Shown: positions 6,707 through 14,227 of the stretch, piece by piece
Position numbering within the stretch: the stretch's first letter is position 1
Layout of the letters: each line of letters opens with the position of its first letter
Assembly (NCBI GenBank): GCA_016206585.1
Contig: JACQRE010000162.1
Coordinates: 1 to 25,003 of the forward strand
DNA: 25,003 nucleotides
Direction of reading: 5' to 3'
DNA from: Candidatus Omnitrophota bacterium
GTDB lineage: Bacteria; Omnitrophota; Gorgyraeia; Aquiviventales; Aquiviventaceae
Notes under the pieces: model-generated
Seen by the model: only the letters and a program-made list of their open reading frames with translations
The model's database searches: none
What the model was told of the DNA's origin: nothing
Made by a program: the position numbers and the translations under genes

Positions 6707-8178
6707 CGGGACTCTTCGAAGATCTGGTCTTGGAAGGTGTAGAGTGTTGCGCGCTCCCAGGCGTCCGGAGGCAGCCCGGCCTTCTGGCTGGCAAGCTCCC
6801 TGAGGAACTCCACCCGCGTCCAGCCGGTTTCCTCCCACACCTGCGGCAGAAACACCCCGCGACGGCCCTGGGACTCCAGGATCACGCCATCGCGGCCCGC
6901 CACAAGCTCTTTCGGATCGCTCAACTTGACCGGCGGCGTCAGCACGGAGACCTCCACGTGCAGCTCCGGCAGCTCCCCGGCCGTGACCGGCTGAAAGCGG
7001 GAATCGCGCAGCGCGGCATCCAACGCGACCTTCGGCAGGGCGCTGGCCAGCGGCTCATCCGTTTCGATGCGGCCGATGCAGCCGCGCAGCCGCCCCTGCT
7101 TGCGGAGCGTCACGAAGAGGCCGCTGGCTTTGGAGAGCTCCGCGAAACCGTCTAACCCTAAAGGGACAATCCGGTTCTTGTACCGCTCCGGCTGAAAGCG
7201 CATGTCCAGCGTCAGGCGGGCCCCCTTGACCAGCGCGGCACCCGCCTTCGGGGAGATGCGGCCGGCCGGCGTGACATCCGCCTGGTCAAACATCGCGAGG
7301 GCGGCATAGCCCACCACGTTGGAGGGGTTGCCGGCGGTGTCGCCGGAGTTGGCGTAGGAGAGCAGCTCGCGCCTGGGGTAGCCCAGCTTGGCGGCCAGCA
7401 GCAGGCTGGTCACGATCGGCCCGCGGCCGCACGCTTCCATCTCCCCCCGCTGAAAGAGCCGGTAGACCGCCTGGGGCGTTTCGAACAGGATCGCGTTGAC
7501 CGTCCCCTCGTCGATCGTTTCCGCCTCGCTGTAGGGATGGTAATGCGAGAGGTCGGTGCTGAACACAAAGAGGTAGTCGCCTGTCCTGGCCAGTCCGGCC
7601 AGCGCCTCCGCCAGCCGCTCGGCATCCTCCAGGCGCGCGCTGCCCATCAGGATCGGCACCACCCTGGGCCGCTCGAGCGCTACCTGAAGGAACGGTAACT
7701 GGACCTCCACGGAGTGCTCGTCGCTCTCGTGGACTTCCTCCTGATGGGTGATCCCGGGGTAGGTCTGGAGGACCGCGACGGCCTCCGGATGGATGGGCAG
7801 CTCCCCCAGCGGCGTCTCATAGGCCTCCCGGATCTCCACGGAGGAGCCCTCAAACTGGACGCGGTGGGTAAAACCGACGACCACCACCCCATCGTAGGTG
7901 TGGCCGTGCAGGTGGCGGTAGCCGCTGGCGGCGATGACCGCGGAGTACTGGTAGCCGGCATGGGGGACGATCAGCATGCGGGGCTTCTGGGTGACGGCCG
8001 GCTCAGACTGGCGGTCGAGGTAGTACCGGACCACGTCATCCAGCTCGGCGCGCTCCTCCGGGTAGAACTTGCCCGCCACCTTGGCGGTTCGGGGTTCCGC
8101 CAAGGCGGAGCCGGCAGCCAGCAGGAGTGCCAGGAGGGATCCGGCGGCGATCCGAAGCGTGAGGCCGAAGCGGTTCAT
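6703..8178 (-). CDS. Exported MEMO1-AMMECR1 fusion (AmmeMemoRadiSam system B+A)
   Basis: The 491-residue protein has a signal peptide (about residues 1-27, ending GSALA). A MEMO1-like domain (about 30-300) follows, with IVPHAGYQYSA, GFTHRVQFEG, STDLSHYHPYSEA and ACGRGPIVTSLL, carrying the His and Cys positions of the family's active-site-like centre. An AMMECR1 domain (about 310-491) has RGCIGRIETDEPL and GVFLPQVWEETGW. These families co-occur with a radical SAM protein in the AmmeMemoRadiSam system, whose function is not firmly established. The radical SAM partner is not in this window. The ATG at 8178 begins the signal peptide and lies 9 bases after a TACAAT. The signal peptide is unusual because homologues are typically cytosolic. 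Confidence 0.9.
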   Translation of the reverse strand: MNRFGLTLRIAAGSLLALLLAAGSALAEPRTAKVAGKFYPEERAELDDVVRYYLDRQSEPAVTQKPRMLIVPHAGYQYSAVIAASGYRHLHGHTYDGVVVVGFTHRVQFEGSSVEIREAYETPLGELPIHPEAVAVLQTYPGITHQEEVHESDEHSVEVQLPFLQVALERPRVVPILMGSARLEDAERLAEALAGLARTGDYLFVFSTDLSHYHPYSEAETIDEGTVNAILFETPQAVYRLFQRGEMEACGRGPIVTSLLLAAKLGYPRRELLSYANSGDTAGNPSNVVGYAALAMFDQADVTPAGRISPKAGAALVKGARLTLDMRFQPERYKNRIVPLGLDGFAELSKASGLFVTLRKQGRLRGCIGRIETDEPLASALPKVALDAALRDSRFQPVTAGELPELHVEVSVLTPPVKLSDPKELVAGRDGVILESQGRRGVFLPQVWEETGWTRVEFLRELASQKAGLPPDAWERATLYTFQDQIFEESR

Positions 8179-8187
8179 CAAGTGGTT

Positions 8188-8193
8188 ATTGTA
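8188..8193 (-). promoter_or_regulatory. TACAAT -10 box of the MEMO-AMMECR1 gene
   Basis: TACAAT on the minus strand lies 9 bases before the ATG at 8178, which puts the ATG at about +4. No clear -35 is seen. The box abuts an octamer repeat at 8193-8216. Confidence 0.4.
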
Positions 8194-8216
8194 CCACGTC
8201 ACCACGTCACAAGGTC
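8193..8216. repeat. Short tandem octamer repeat
   Basis: ACCACGTC, ACCACGTC and the diverged ACAAGGTC follow one another just upstream of the start of the MEMO-AMMECR1 gene. It resembles the heptamer repeats elsewhere in the window but has period 8. Confidence 0.6.
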
Positions 8217-8243
8217 ATCCGGACGGCCGTGATTGAATTGCCA

Positions 8244-8272
8244 TTGACAGGATCGGGAGTTTCGGGTATCTT
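8244..8272 (+). promoter_or_regulatory. Strong sigma70 promoter upstream of the cold-shock gene
   Basis: TTGACA (8244-8249), a 17-base spacer and TATCTT (8267-8272). The predicted start is near 8279, about 260 bases before the cold-shock ATG. Confidence 0.75.
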
Positions 8273-8278
8273 AGCGGG

Positions 8279-8512
8279 TGTTTAGAGTCTAGCATGGGGT
8301 CCCTTGGGGGTCAGCTACCAAGCGGGTTTCGTGCTTCGAGCGCTGCAACGACTTGTAAACCTTGTGGTTATGAAGCGCAGCGCGGATTGAGGTACCAAGT
8401 ATTAACGTACGTGCAGTAGCCAGTTGTTCAGTGTGGCCAATCGAGATTGACGACGAGCTTGTAGGGAAGCCGCAAGGCAACCGACCAGGTTGTCTGGCGG
8501 CTTTTGTTGTTT
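8279..8512 (+). ncRNA. Candidate structured RNA: small RNA or long cold-shock leader
   Basis: This ~235-base stretch contains no credible coding region and begins at the predicted start of a strong promoter. It contains a GCGCTGC/GCAGCGC long-range pair (arms ~28 bases apart around 8340-8385) and several smaller hairpins, and it ends in a good intrinsic terminator (8467-8512). It is either a free-standing small RNA or the 5' leader of the cold-shock mRNA with an internal attenuator. I could not match it to 6S RNA, SRP RNA, RNase P RNA or tmRNA by their conserved motifs. Confidence 0.55.
8467..8512 (+). terminator. Intrinsic terminator or attenuator before the cold-shock gene
   Basis: A 14-base arm starting GCCGCAAGG (8469-8482) pairs with 8488-8501 (12 of 14), with a 5-base loop and flanking AA/TT pairs. 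TTTTGTTGTTT follows immediately. It lies 28 bases before the cold-shock start codon. Confidence 0.78.
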
Positions 8513-8540
8513 GTGCAGCGAGAAGGGGGGTGTGAGTCGC

Positions 8541-8744
8541 ATGGCAAAAGGTATCGTGAAGTGGTTCAGCGACCAGAAGGGGTACGGGTTCATTACCCCG
8601 GATGACGGGTCGAAGGACGTGTTCGTCCACTACTCCGCTATCCAAGGTGATGGCTTCAAGTCGCTTAAGGAAGGTCAAGCGGTGGAGTTCGAAATCACCC
8701 AAGGTCCCAAGGGACCCCAGGCCTCCAACGTCAATAAAGCGTGA
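8541..8744 (+). CDS. Cold-shock domain protein (CspA family)
   Basis: The 67-residue single-domain protein starts MAKGIVKWFSDQKGYGFI and carries the RNP1 (KGYGFI) and RNP2 (VFVHY) nucleic-acid-binding motifs, ending GPQASNVNKA. CspA-type proteins melt RNA secondary structure, and some act as transcription antiterminators. The ATG at 8541 gives the standard family length; AAGGGGGG lies upstream at about 10 bases. An intrinsic terminator directly upstream, inside the only apparent leader, suggests control by readthrough and possibly self-antitermination; this is inference. The gene converges on nadK with 20 bases between stop codons. Confidence 0.95.
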   Translation: MAKGIVKWFSDQKGYGFITPDDGSKDVFVHYSAIQGDGFKSLKEGQAVEFEITQGPKGPQASNVNKA

Positions 8745-8764
8745 CGTGTACTGACGCCCACTGC

Positions 8765-9655
8765 TCACGCGGTTCGGTTGAGCAATCCTAGCGCGCGCAG
8801 CGGATCGGCGAGTGCCAGACGAATGTCGAGCTGATCGGCAAAGCGCAGCGGGACCTTGACGTGGGGGCCGTCGATGAAGACGCTGCCGCGCCGCATCAGC
8901 CAGGTTACCCGAACACGGGCTGATGGAGACAGGACCCCGCCGGTCAATCGGGGGCGGGAGAGCCGCCCCCGGTAGAGCTCCCGCGGACGGTATTGAAACA
9001 CCTTGCGATTCCAGGGCAGGCGGACCCCGCCGGCGGCCAGCACCGCACTGCTCGAGCCGGCGGCCGTCGACACCCACAGCCCGGAGCTCTTCTGCGTCTC
9101 TTCCCTGCCTCCAATCCTCAGGCGATAGCGGCTCATCGTGGCGGGATCGTCATGGACCACCAGGACGTCGTTGAGCGCCCGGTGGGCCAGCCTGGTCCCG
9201 TTGAGGCGCGCGTCGAGCCGGTAGAGCCGCAGCTCGGGGAGATGCCCGGCCAGCGCGTGCCGGCACAGCGCGGCGAAGGTGCGGGCGGTGGCCGCGCAGA
9301 AGACCGCTTCGCTGCGGGATGGATCGGAGTTGACGCCCAGGATCGGGGTGCGGCTGACGCTGCGGGCCGCCTGCAGGAACGTGCCGTCGCCCCCCACCGA
9401 CACCACGAGATCGTACCGGCGGGTCACCTTGAGATCGGCGCGGTACGCCAGCTCGAACTCGACCGGGAGGTGCCGCAGCACGTGCACGACCGCCTCGATC
9501 GCCTCCTCGTGCACCTCGTGCGCCCGCTGCATGTCCCGGACGTCCGGATGGCGATGGTGGAGCAGGCGCAGCAGGTGCGGATCCTGCTGTTCCTGCAGAT
9601 ACTGCTGGTAGGCGTCCTTCTTGTAGACGACGAGGATCCGTGGCGTGTGTTTCAT
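8765..9655 (-). CDS. nadK: NAD(H) kinase, NADK2/NADK3-like branch
   Basis: This 296-residue protein has the family GGDGT motif (residues 88-92, SVGGDGTFLQAAR), GVNSDPSRSE, HRALNDVLVV and the glycine-rich SSGLWVSTAAGSSSAVLAAG. It phosphorylates NAD(H) to NADP(H) in the cytosol. The GVNSDPxxSE and SSGLxVxTAAGS forms resemble the plant NADK3 and mitochondrial NADK2 branch rather than typical bacterial NadK, whose motif is closer to GWLVSTATGSTAY. Whether it prefers NADH cannot be read from sequence. It is the last gene of the minus-strand run, 21 bases after the small membrane protein. Confidence 0.9.
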   Translation of the reverse strand: MKHTPRILVVYKKDAYQQYLQEQQDPHLLRLLHHRHPDVRDMQRAHEVHEEAIEAVVHVLRHLPVEFELAYRADLKVTRRYDLVVSVGGDGTFLQAARSVSRTPILGVNSDPSRSEAVFCAATARTFAALCRHALAGHLPELRLYRLDARLNGTRLAHRALNDVLVVHDDPATMSRYRLRIGGREETQKSSGLWVSTAAGSSSAVLAAGGVRLPWNRKVFQYRPRELYRGRLSRPRLTGGVLSPSARVRVTWLMRRGSVFIDGPHVKVPLRFADQLDIRLALADPLRALGLLNRTA

Positions 9656-9676
9656 GTGTAGCGTTCAGCCGATGGC

Positions 9677-9862
9677 TCAGAATCTCACGATCCAGTTGAT
9701 GAACCGGGATGATGACTCGCGCCGCAACCGCCGGAACTGCCAGGCGGCCGCCATCATCCCAAGCCCGAACAGGATGAAGAGGCCCGCGATCATGGCGATG
9801 AGGATCTGGGGGTAGAAGAGGATGAGCAGGCCGAGGATGACAAAGGCGAGTCCGGTGAACAT
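9677..9862 (-). CDS. Small two-helix membrane protein (DUF3096-like)
   Basis: The 61-residue product has two closely spaced hydrophobic helices (GLAFVILGLLILFYPQILIA and MIAGLFILFGLGMMAAAW) and a basic tail (RRLRRESSSR). The pattern resembles small DUF3096-type proteins, but function is unknown. A strong AGGAGG lies 8 bases before the ATG at 9862 and overlaps the typA stop codon, so translation is probably coupled to typA. Confidence 0.75.
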   Translation of the reverse strand: MFTGLAFVILGLLILFYPQILIAMIAGLFILFGLGMMAAAWQFRRLRRESSSRFINWIVRF

Positions 9863-9873
9863 GGCATACCCTC

Positions 9874-11697
9874 CTATGATAACCCTTCGCGCTGGGCGCG
9901 CAGCCGCAGCTTGGCGTCGGCGATGCGCTTGCGGATCCGCAGCGACTTCGGGGTCACTTCCAGCAGTTCGTCCGGCCCGATGTACTCCAGCGCCAGCTCC
10001 AGGGTCAGCTCGCGCGGCGTCGTCAACGACTCGGTACCCTCTTCCCCTTTGGAGCGAACGTTGGTCAGTTTCTTCTGCTTGCAGATGTTCAGTTCCACAT
10101 CCTGGTCCCGGCTGGCCTGGCCCACGACCATGCCTGCATAGACCGCCACGGCAGGCCCGATGAATAGCTCGCCGCGCTCTTGCGCGTTCAGGAGCGCGTA
10201 GGAGCTGCTCAGGCCGCTCTCGGTCGCCACGAGCGAGCCGTGCGGTTCAGGAGGCGGCAGGTCGACCACCACCGGCTCATAGGCGTCGAAGACGTGGTGG
10301 ATGATCGCCGTTCCGCGCGTCTTCTTCATCAGAGCGCTTTTCAGCCCCAAGAGTCCGCGCGTCGTGATGAGGTAGTCCAGGTGGAGCTCCCCGGTGGGGG
10401 TTTGCGCCATCTCTTTGAGCTCGGCGCGCCGCTGGCCCAGCTCCTCGATGACCGTCCCCTGGTACTCCGCCGGCACGTCGATCGAGAGCATCTCGTACGG
10501 CTCCGCCTTCTCCCCGTCGATCTCCTTATAGACCACCTCCGGCTGGGACACCTCCAACTCGTAGCCTTCCCGGCGCATCGTCTCGATCAAGATGGCCAGG
10601 TGCAGCTCCCCGCGGCCGGAGACGAGGAAGGTGTCGGCGCTGGCGGTGTCGGCCACGCGCAGGGCGACGTTGGTCTCGAGCTCCTTCTGGAGCCGCTCCC
10701 GCAGCACGCGGGAGGTGACGTACTTGCCCTCGCGGCCGGAGAACGGGCTCTTGTTCACGGCGAAGGTCATCCGCAGCGTCGGCTCCTCGATCACCATGGC
10801 GGGCAGCGCGGCCGGGCGCTCCGGGTCGGTGATCGTATCGCCGATCCCGATCTCCTCGAAGCCCGCGACCGCCACGATCTCGCCAGACGCCGCCGATTCG
10901 ATCTCCAGCCGCTCGAGCCCCTGGTACGCCAGGATGGCCATCGCGGTGCTGGCCTGCCGGGTGCCGTCCACGGCCAGCCGCATGACGGGCTGGCCCCGGC
11001 GCAGCGAGCCGGCGTGGATCTTGCCGATCCCCATCTTGCCCTTGAAGGTGTCGTAGGCCAGGGCGAGCACCAGCAGCTGCAGCGGCTCATCCGGCAGGAC
11101 GGTGGGTGCCGGGATGCGCGAGACGATGGTCTCAAAGAGCGGCACGATGTCGGCGCCCGGCTGGTGGATGTCGAGCGTCGCGGTGCCCTGGGTGGCCGAG
11201 GTGTAGACGATGGGGAAATCGAGCTGGGCGGAGGAGGCGCTGTGATCGACGAACAGGTCGATCGTCCGATTGACCACGTCGTCGATCTGGGCGTCCTGCC
11301 GGTCGATCTTGTTGACCACCACGATCAGCGGCAGCCCCAGGCCGATCGCCTTGCGCAGGACGAACTTCGTCTGCGGCATCGGGCCCTCCTTCGCATCGAC
11401 GAGCAGGAGCGCGCCGTCCACCATCCGCAGCGTCCGCTCCACCTCCCCGCCGAAATCCGCGTGGCCCGGCGTGTCCACCAGGTTGATCTTGTAGTCGCCG
11501 TAGCGGAGGCTCGCATTCTTCGCGCGGATGGTGATCCCCTTCTCGCGCTCCAGGTCCATCGAGTCCATGATGAGCCCGCCGGCGGCCTCGGCGGGACGCA
11601 CGGCCTTGGTGTGGCGCAGCATGGCATCGACCAGGGTGGTCTTCCCATGGTCGACATGGGCGATGATGGCAATATTCCGGAGGTGTTTGTGGATCAT
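9874..11697 (-). CDS. typA: Translational GTPase TypA/BipA
   Basis: The 607-residue length equals that of E. coli BipA. G1 is AHVDHGKTT (about residues 13-21), switch I EREKGITIRAKN, G3 DTPGHADFGGEV and G4 NKIDRQDA, followed by domains II, III and V and the BipA-specific C-terminal domain (QKKLTNVRSKGEEG, TPRELTLELALEYI). It is a ribosome-binding GTPase involved in 50S assembly and stress or cold adaptation. It sits 33 bases after the cyclophilin gene and is followed by two coupled or closely spaced genes. I see no obvious Shine-Dalgarno before ATG 11697. Confidence 0.97.
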   Translation of the reverse strand: MIHKHLRNIAIIAHVDHGKTTLVDAMLRHTKAVRPAEAAGGLIMDSMDLEREKGITIRAKNASLRYGDYKINLVDTPGHADFGGEVERTLRMVDGALLLVDAKEGPMPQTKFVLRKAIGLGLPLIVVVNKIDRQDAQIDDVVNRTIDLFVDHSASSAQLDFPIVYTSATQGTATLDIHQPGADIVPLFETIVSRIPAPTVLPDEPLQLLVLALAYDTFKGKMGIGKIHAGSLRRGQPVMRLAVDGTRQASTAMAILAYQGLERLEIESAASGEIVAVAGFEEIGIGDTITDPERPAALPAMVIEEPTLRMTFAVNKSPFSGREGKYVTSRVLRERLQKELETNVALRVADTASADTFLVSGRGELHLAILIETMRREGYELEVSQPEVVYKEIDGEKAEPYEMLSIDVPAEYQGTVIEELGQRRAELKEMAQTPTGELHLDYLITTRGLLGLKSALMKKTRGTAIIHHVFDAYEPVVVDLPPPEPHGSLVATESGLSSSYALLNAQERGELFIGPAVAVYAGMVVGQASRDQDVELNICKQKKLTNVRSKGEEGTESLTTPRELTLELALEYIGPDELLEVTPKSLRIRKRIADAKLRLRAQREGLS

Positions 11698-11730
11698 GCG
11701 GGAGATGGAACGGGAAGGCCGGCTACAGGA

Positions 11731-12267
11731 TTACTCTTGAATCGTCACTTGCGTCATCTTGACGTCGGTGAGCGGCCGATCCTGGGCGTTGCGCGGCATC
11801 GCCACGATCTGGTCCACCACCGACTGCCCCTCGAGGACGCGGCCGAAGACGGTGTGCTTGCCGTCGAGCCACGGCGTGGGCGCGAGCGTGATGAAGAACT
11901 GGCTGCCGTTCGTGTTGGGGCCCGCGTTGGCCATCGAGACCACCCCCGGCCCATCGTGGTGAAGGTCCGGAGAGAACTCATCGGCGAAGGTGTAGCCCGG
12001 CCCGCCTCTGCCGGTGCCGGTGGGATCGCCGGTCTGGACCATGAAGTCGGGGATGACGCGATGGAAGATGATGCCGTTATAGAAACCCTGCGTGGCCAGC
12101 TTCACGAAGTTGGCCACCGTCTTCGGCGCCTTGTCCTGGTAGAGCTCAATGACGATCCGGCCCTTGGAGGTGTCGATGACCGCTTTCGGCCGCCCGGCTG
12201 CGCCCGCAGAGGCCATCACCAGGCACAATCCTGCGACGACCCCGACCGCCATGCTCCCTGTCCGCAT
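11731..12267 (-). CDS. Exported cyclophilin-type peptidyl-prolyl isomerase
   Basis: The 178-residue protein has a signal peptide (about residues 1-24, MASAGAAG cleavage area) followed by a single cyclophilin domain: FHRVIPDFMVQTGDPTGTG, GSQFFITLAPTPWLDGKHTVFG. The catalytic Arg of FHRV and the FFIT and WLDGKHTVFG substrate-site residues are present, so it should be active in cis/trans proline isomerisation in the periplasm. GGAG lies 7 bases before the ATG at 12267. A Cys in the signal peptide is not in a convincing lipobox. It resembles PpiA in domain content. Confidence 0.93.
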   Translation of the reverse strand: MRTGSMAVGVVAGLCLVMASAGAAGRPKAVIDTSKGRIVIELYQDKAPKTVANFVKLATQGFYNGIIFHRVIPDFMVQTGDPTGTGRGGPGYTFADEFSPDLHHDGPGVVSMANAGPNTNGSQFFITLAPTPWLDGKHTVFGRVLEGQSVVDQIVAMPRNAQDRPLTDVKMTQVTIQE

Positions 12268-12321
12268 CGCTCAGCTCCTTGGTTGCGTGCCGTGGTGCGT
12301 GATCTCATGGAAAGCCTTATT

Positions 12322-12735
12322 CTAGTCGAGTGGCGGGGGCTGGCGCAACGACTTCTTCTCCGCGCGCCGATGCTTGAAGGCCAGCAGCTTCTCCTTGGCG
12401 CGCTTGGAGCGCTTGCGCTTCTGCCGGCGGATCTTGGCGATGCGCTGCGCTTCGGCGCTGAGCGCACCCAGCCGCCTGGCTTCGAGCCGCAGCAGCAACT
12501 GGCGGCGCGCCAGGAACCGGTTCATCGCCTGGGAGCGCTCCTGCTGGCAGCGCACCTCAAGGCCGCTGGGCAGATGGCGCAGCACGACGCAGGTGGAGAC
12601 TGTGTTCACGTTCTGGCCGCCGGGTCCGCCGGAGCGGACGAACCGTTCTTCGAGATCGCGCTCCTCAACGCCCAGCTTGCGCATCAGCGTCTTAAGTTCA
12701 TGTTGTTTTCGCGCTGAAACGGGAAATGGCAGCAT
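12322..12735 (-). CDS. Small release-factor-like protein with a GGQ domain (ribosome rescue)
   Basis: This 137-residue protein has the class I release factor catalytic motif SGGPGGQNVNTVSTCVVLRH and the following SGLEVRCQQERSQAMNRFLAR, with a basic C-terminal tail (KIRRQKRKRSKRAKEKL). There is no codon-recognition domain, so it should hydrolyse peptidyl-tRNA on stalled ribosomes, as ArfB/YaeJ and mitochondrial MTRFR (C12orf65) do. The VRCQQERS segment resembles the MTRFR-like branch more than ArfB. The ATG at 12735 has no Shine-Dalgarno; a heptamer repeat begins 13 bases upstream. The cyclophilin gene follows at 54 bases. Confidence 0.88.
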   Translation of the reverse strand: MLPFPVSARKQHELKTLMRKLGVEERDLEERFVRSGGPGGQNVNTVSTCVVLRHLPSGLEVRCQQERSQAMNRFLARRQLLLRLEARRLGALSAEAQRIAKIRRQKRKRSKRAKEKLLAFKHRRAEKKSLRQPPPLD

Positions 12736-12747
12736 GGTATTGATGTG

Positions 12748-12782
12748 TTGCTTGTCGCTTGTTGCTTGTCGCTGACTGCTGG
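12748..12782. repeat. Tandem heptanucleotide repeat
   Basis: Units TTGCTTG, TCGCTTG, TTGCTTG, TCGCTGA, CTGCTGG run at period 7 between the beta-repeat gene and the release-factor gene. Positions 12753-12774 (22 bases) occur again, inverted, at 23479-23500. Confidence 0.85.
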
Positions 12783-12785
12783 TCT

Positions 12786-13694
12786 TTAAAATCTCACCTG
12801 GACGCCGCCCATCACCGCCTGTTCCTCGGCATCCTGGCGCAGGCGAAGGAACAGCTTGGCATCCGGCAGCACGTCCCGGGTAAACGTCACCGTCAGGCCC
12901 AACGGCTCGTGACGGCGCGTGATCAGGGCGACGGCCACGCGATCGCGGCGCGCCGACGAGAACGTCCCCTCGAACCGGATCGCCTGGACGCGGCCATCCG
13001 CATAGGGCACCTCAAAGCTGACCGACCGGTCGCGGTTCAGCTTCCAGGCTCCGAACAGCGTGACGCGCTGCCGCCTGCTCGTGCCGCGCTCCAGGCCCAT
13101 ACCCACCTGATACACCAGCCGGCCCTCTCGAGCAAACAGCGACGGGCTCTGGAGTGCCGCGCGAAACTCGAAGGCCGAGCGGGTCGATCCGGCTAGCCGG
13201 TAGACGATCCGATCGGCCCCCGTCACATCCCATGCGCCGTCGAAGCGCAGCAACCGCTCTGCGCGGTCTCCGGCACCCCGCTGGGCGCGGTAGCGCAGCT
13301 CATGGTGCGGGCCGATCTCCCAGCCGCCGGAGAGTGTCAGCCGATCCTCCACGCCATCCGCCCGCTCCACCAGAAACGTGAGCCGGTTGCGCGCATCCGC
13401 CTGCCAGCGTCCGGAGAGTGAGAGCTCCTGTGCAGTGCGCAGGCGGGTGCGGTCCACCTGCCGGAAGCCAAAGACCAGCGTGTGCGCGTCGGCCCTGGTA
13501 ATGGCTCCGCGCAGAGAGACCGTGCGGCTGGCGAACCGCTCATCCGTCTCGCGCAGCGTGTACGTGAGCTCCCGGCCCTTGGTGAGCTTCCAGCGGCCCT
13601 CCAGACTGCTCATGCGGCGCCAGAGGCCATCCGGGGAAACCGCCGGAGGCAGTCGGCGATGGGGCGGCCGGCTGCGGGAGCCCAGCACACTCAT
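12786..13694 (-). CDS. Beta-strand repeat protein of unknown function, about nine ~30-residue repeats
   Basis: I do not recognise a family. From about residue 30 the 302-residue protein is built of roughly nine repeats of 27-33 residues, each of the form L-x-G-x-W-x(6-8)-L-x-Y/F, such as LEGRWKLTKGRELTYTL, LSGRWQADARNRLTFLV, LSGGWEIGPHHELRYRA and LFGAWKLNRDRSVSFEV. The pattern suggests beta hairpins stacked as a barrel or solenoid. It ends GGVQVRF, a terminal-Phe signature of outer-membrane barrels, yet no signal peptide is visible in the first 27 residues. Its ATG overlaps the stop of the exported 107-residue protein (ATGA), so the two are coupled. Confidence 0.75.
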   Translation of the reverse strand: MSVLGSRSRPPHRRLPPAVSPDGLWRRMSSLEGRWKLTKGRELTYTLRETDERFASRTVSLRGAITRADAHTLVFGFRQVDRTRLRTAQELSLSGRWQADARNRLTFLVERADGVEDRLTLSGGWEIGPHHELRYRAQRGAGDRAERLLRFDGAWDVTGADRIVYRLAGSTRSAFEFRAALQSPSLFAREGRLVYQVGMGLERGTSRRQRVTLFGAWKLNRDRSVSFEVPYADGRVQAIRFEGTFSSARRDRVAVALITRRHEPLGLTVTFTRDVLPDAKLFLRLRQDAEEQAVMGGVQVRF

Positions 13695-14014
13695 GATTCG
13701 TCACCACCCCGCTTGATCAACTGCACGTCGCCGGTCAGCAGCTGCAGCGGGTTGCGGGAGCGCTGCACCGCGCCCCGTTGCCCGATCAGCACCACGCGGA
13801 TCTGGCCGTCTCCATCCTCAAAGTAGAGGTAGTGGACCTCTCCGTTCACCACCACATTCACCAGCCGCCCGTAGGTTTCAGGAATCTTGAACGGGTTGCC
13901 GCGCACATTCTCCAGCTCACGCTCCTGCAGTTTCAACTCTTCTTTCGGCTCCTCGCTGTGCGCCGCCGCGGCCACCATCAGACCCAGCACCACGCCCGCC
14001 AGGATACGCTTCAT
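13691..14014 (-). CDS. Small exported protein of unknown function
   Basis: The 107-residue protein has a clear signal peptide (MKRILAGVVLGLMVAAAAHS, cleavage near HSEE), a charged helical stretch (EEPKEELKLQERELENVRG), and a compact beta-rich part (YGRLVNVVVNGEVHYLYFED, GQIRVVLIGQRG). I do not recognise the family. The ATG at 14014 is preceded by AAGGGGGG. It is translationally coupled to the beta-repeat gene and may act with it in the envelope; this is inference from the overlap. Confidence 0.72.
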   Translation of the reverse strand: MKRILAGVVLGLMVAAAAHSEEPKEELKLQERELENVRGNPFKIPETYGRLVNVVVNGEVHYLYFEDGDGQIRVVLIGQRGAVQRSRNPLQLLTGDVQLIKRGGDES

Positions 14015-14053
14015 GCGACAGTCCCCCCTTGTTGCGACAGTGCGACTGAGGAA

Positions 14054-14218
14054 TCACTCGGTGAGAATTTCAATGGCGGAGTCGAGATTGACGATCGCGA
14101 TCTCGATCGCTTCCGCTTCGGGGCTGCGCTTGGCCCGTTCGTCCTTCGCGAGCACCCGGAGCCGGGCCAGGACGGTTTTCAGCTCTTCCCCGATCTGCCG
14201 GGCGGATTCGTTCCTCAT
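14054..14218 (-). CDS. Small helical protein of unknown function (54 aa)
   Basis: The product MRNESARQIGEELKTVLARL... is strongly helical and charged, with the C-terminal half EAEAIEIAIVNLDSAIEILTE likely amphipathic. No family is recognised. I chose the ATG at 14218, which lies 9 bases after an extended -10 promoter (TGGTATAAT), over an open frame extending to 14251 that would start inside the promoter and terminator. It is the first gene of the minus-strand run that ends with nadK. Confidence 0.6.
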   Translation of the reverse strand: MRNESARQIGEELKTVLARLRVLAKDERAKRSPEAEAIEIAIVNLDSAIEILTE

Positions 14219-14227
14219 GGCCCGTTC

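Noticed and set aside
8400..8416. A TAACGTACGTG stretch similar to the E. coli cspA cold box (TGACGTACAGA).
   Set aside because: Only part of the motif matches, it lies ~120 bases into the RNA and not near the 5' end, and one short match is not enough to call it.
12200..12230. A Cys in the signal peptide of the cyclophilin as a lipoprotein site.
   Set aside because: The residues before the Cys (AGL) do not fit a lipobox, and a better signal peptidase I site follows.
10180..12717. A very long plus-strand open frame opposite typA, the cyclophilin gene and the release-factor gene.
   Set aside because: It is the antisense of three clearly recognised genes, lacks any recognisable motif and has the low-complexity composition expected of GC-rich shadow frames.
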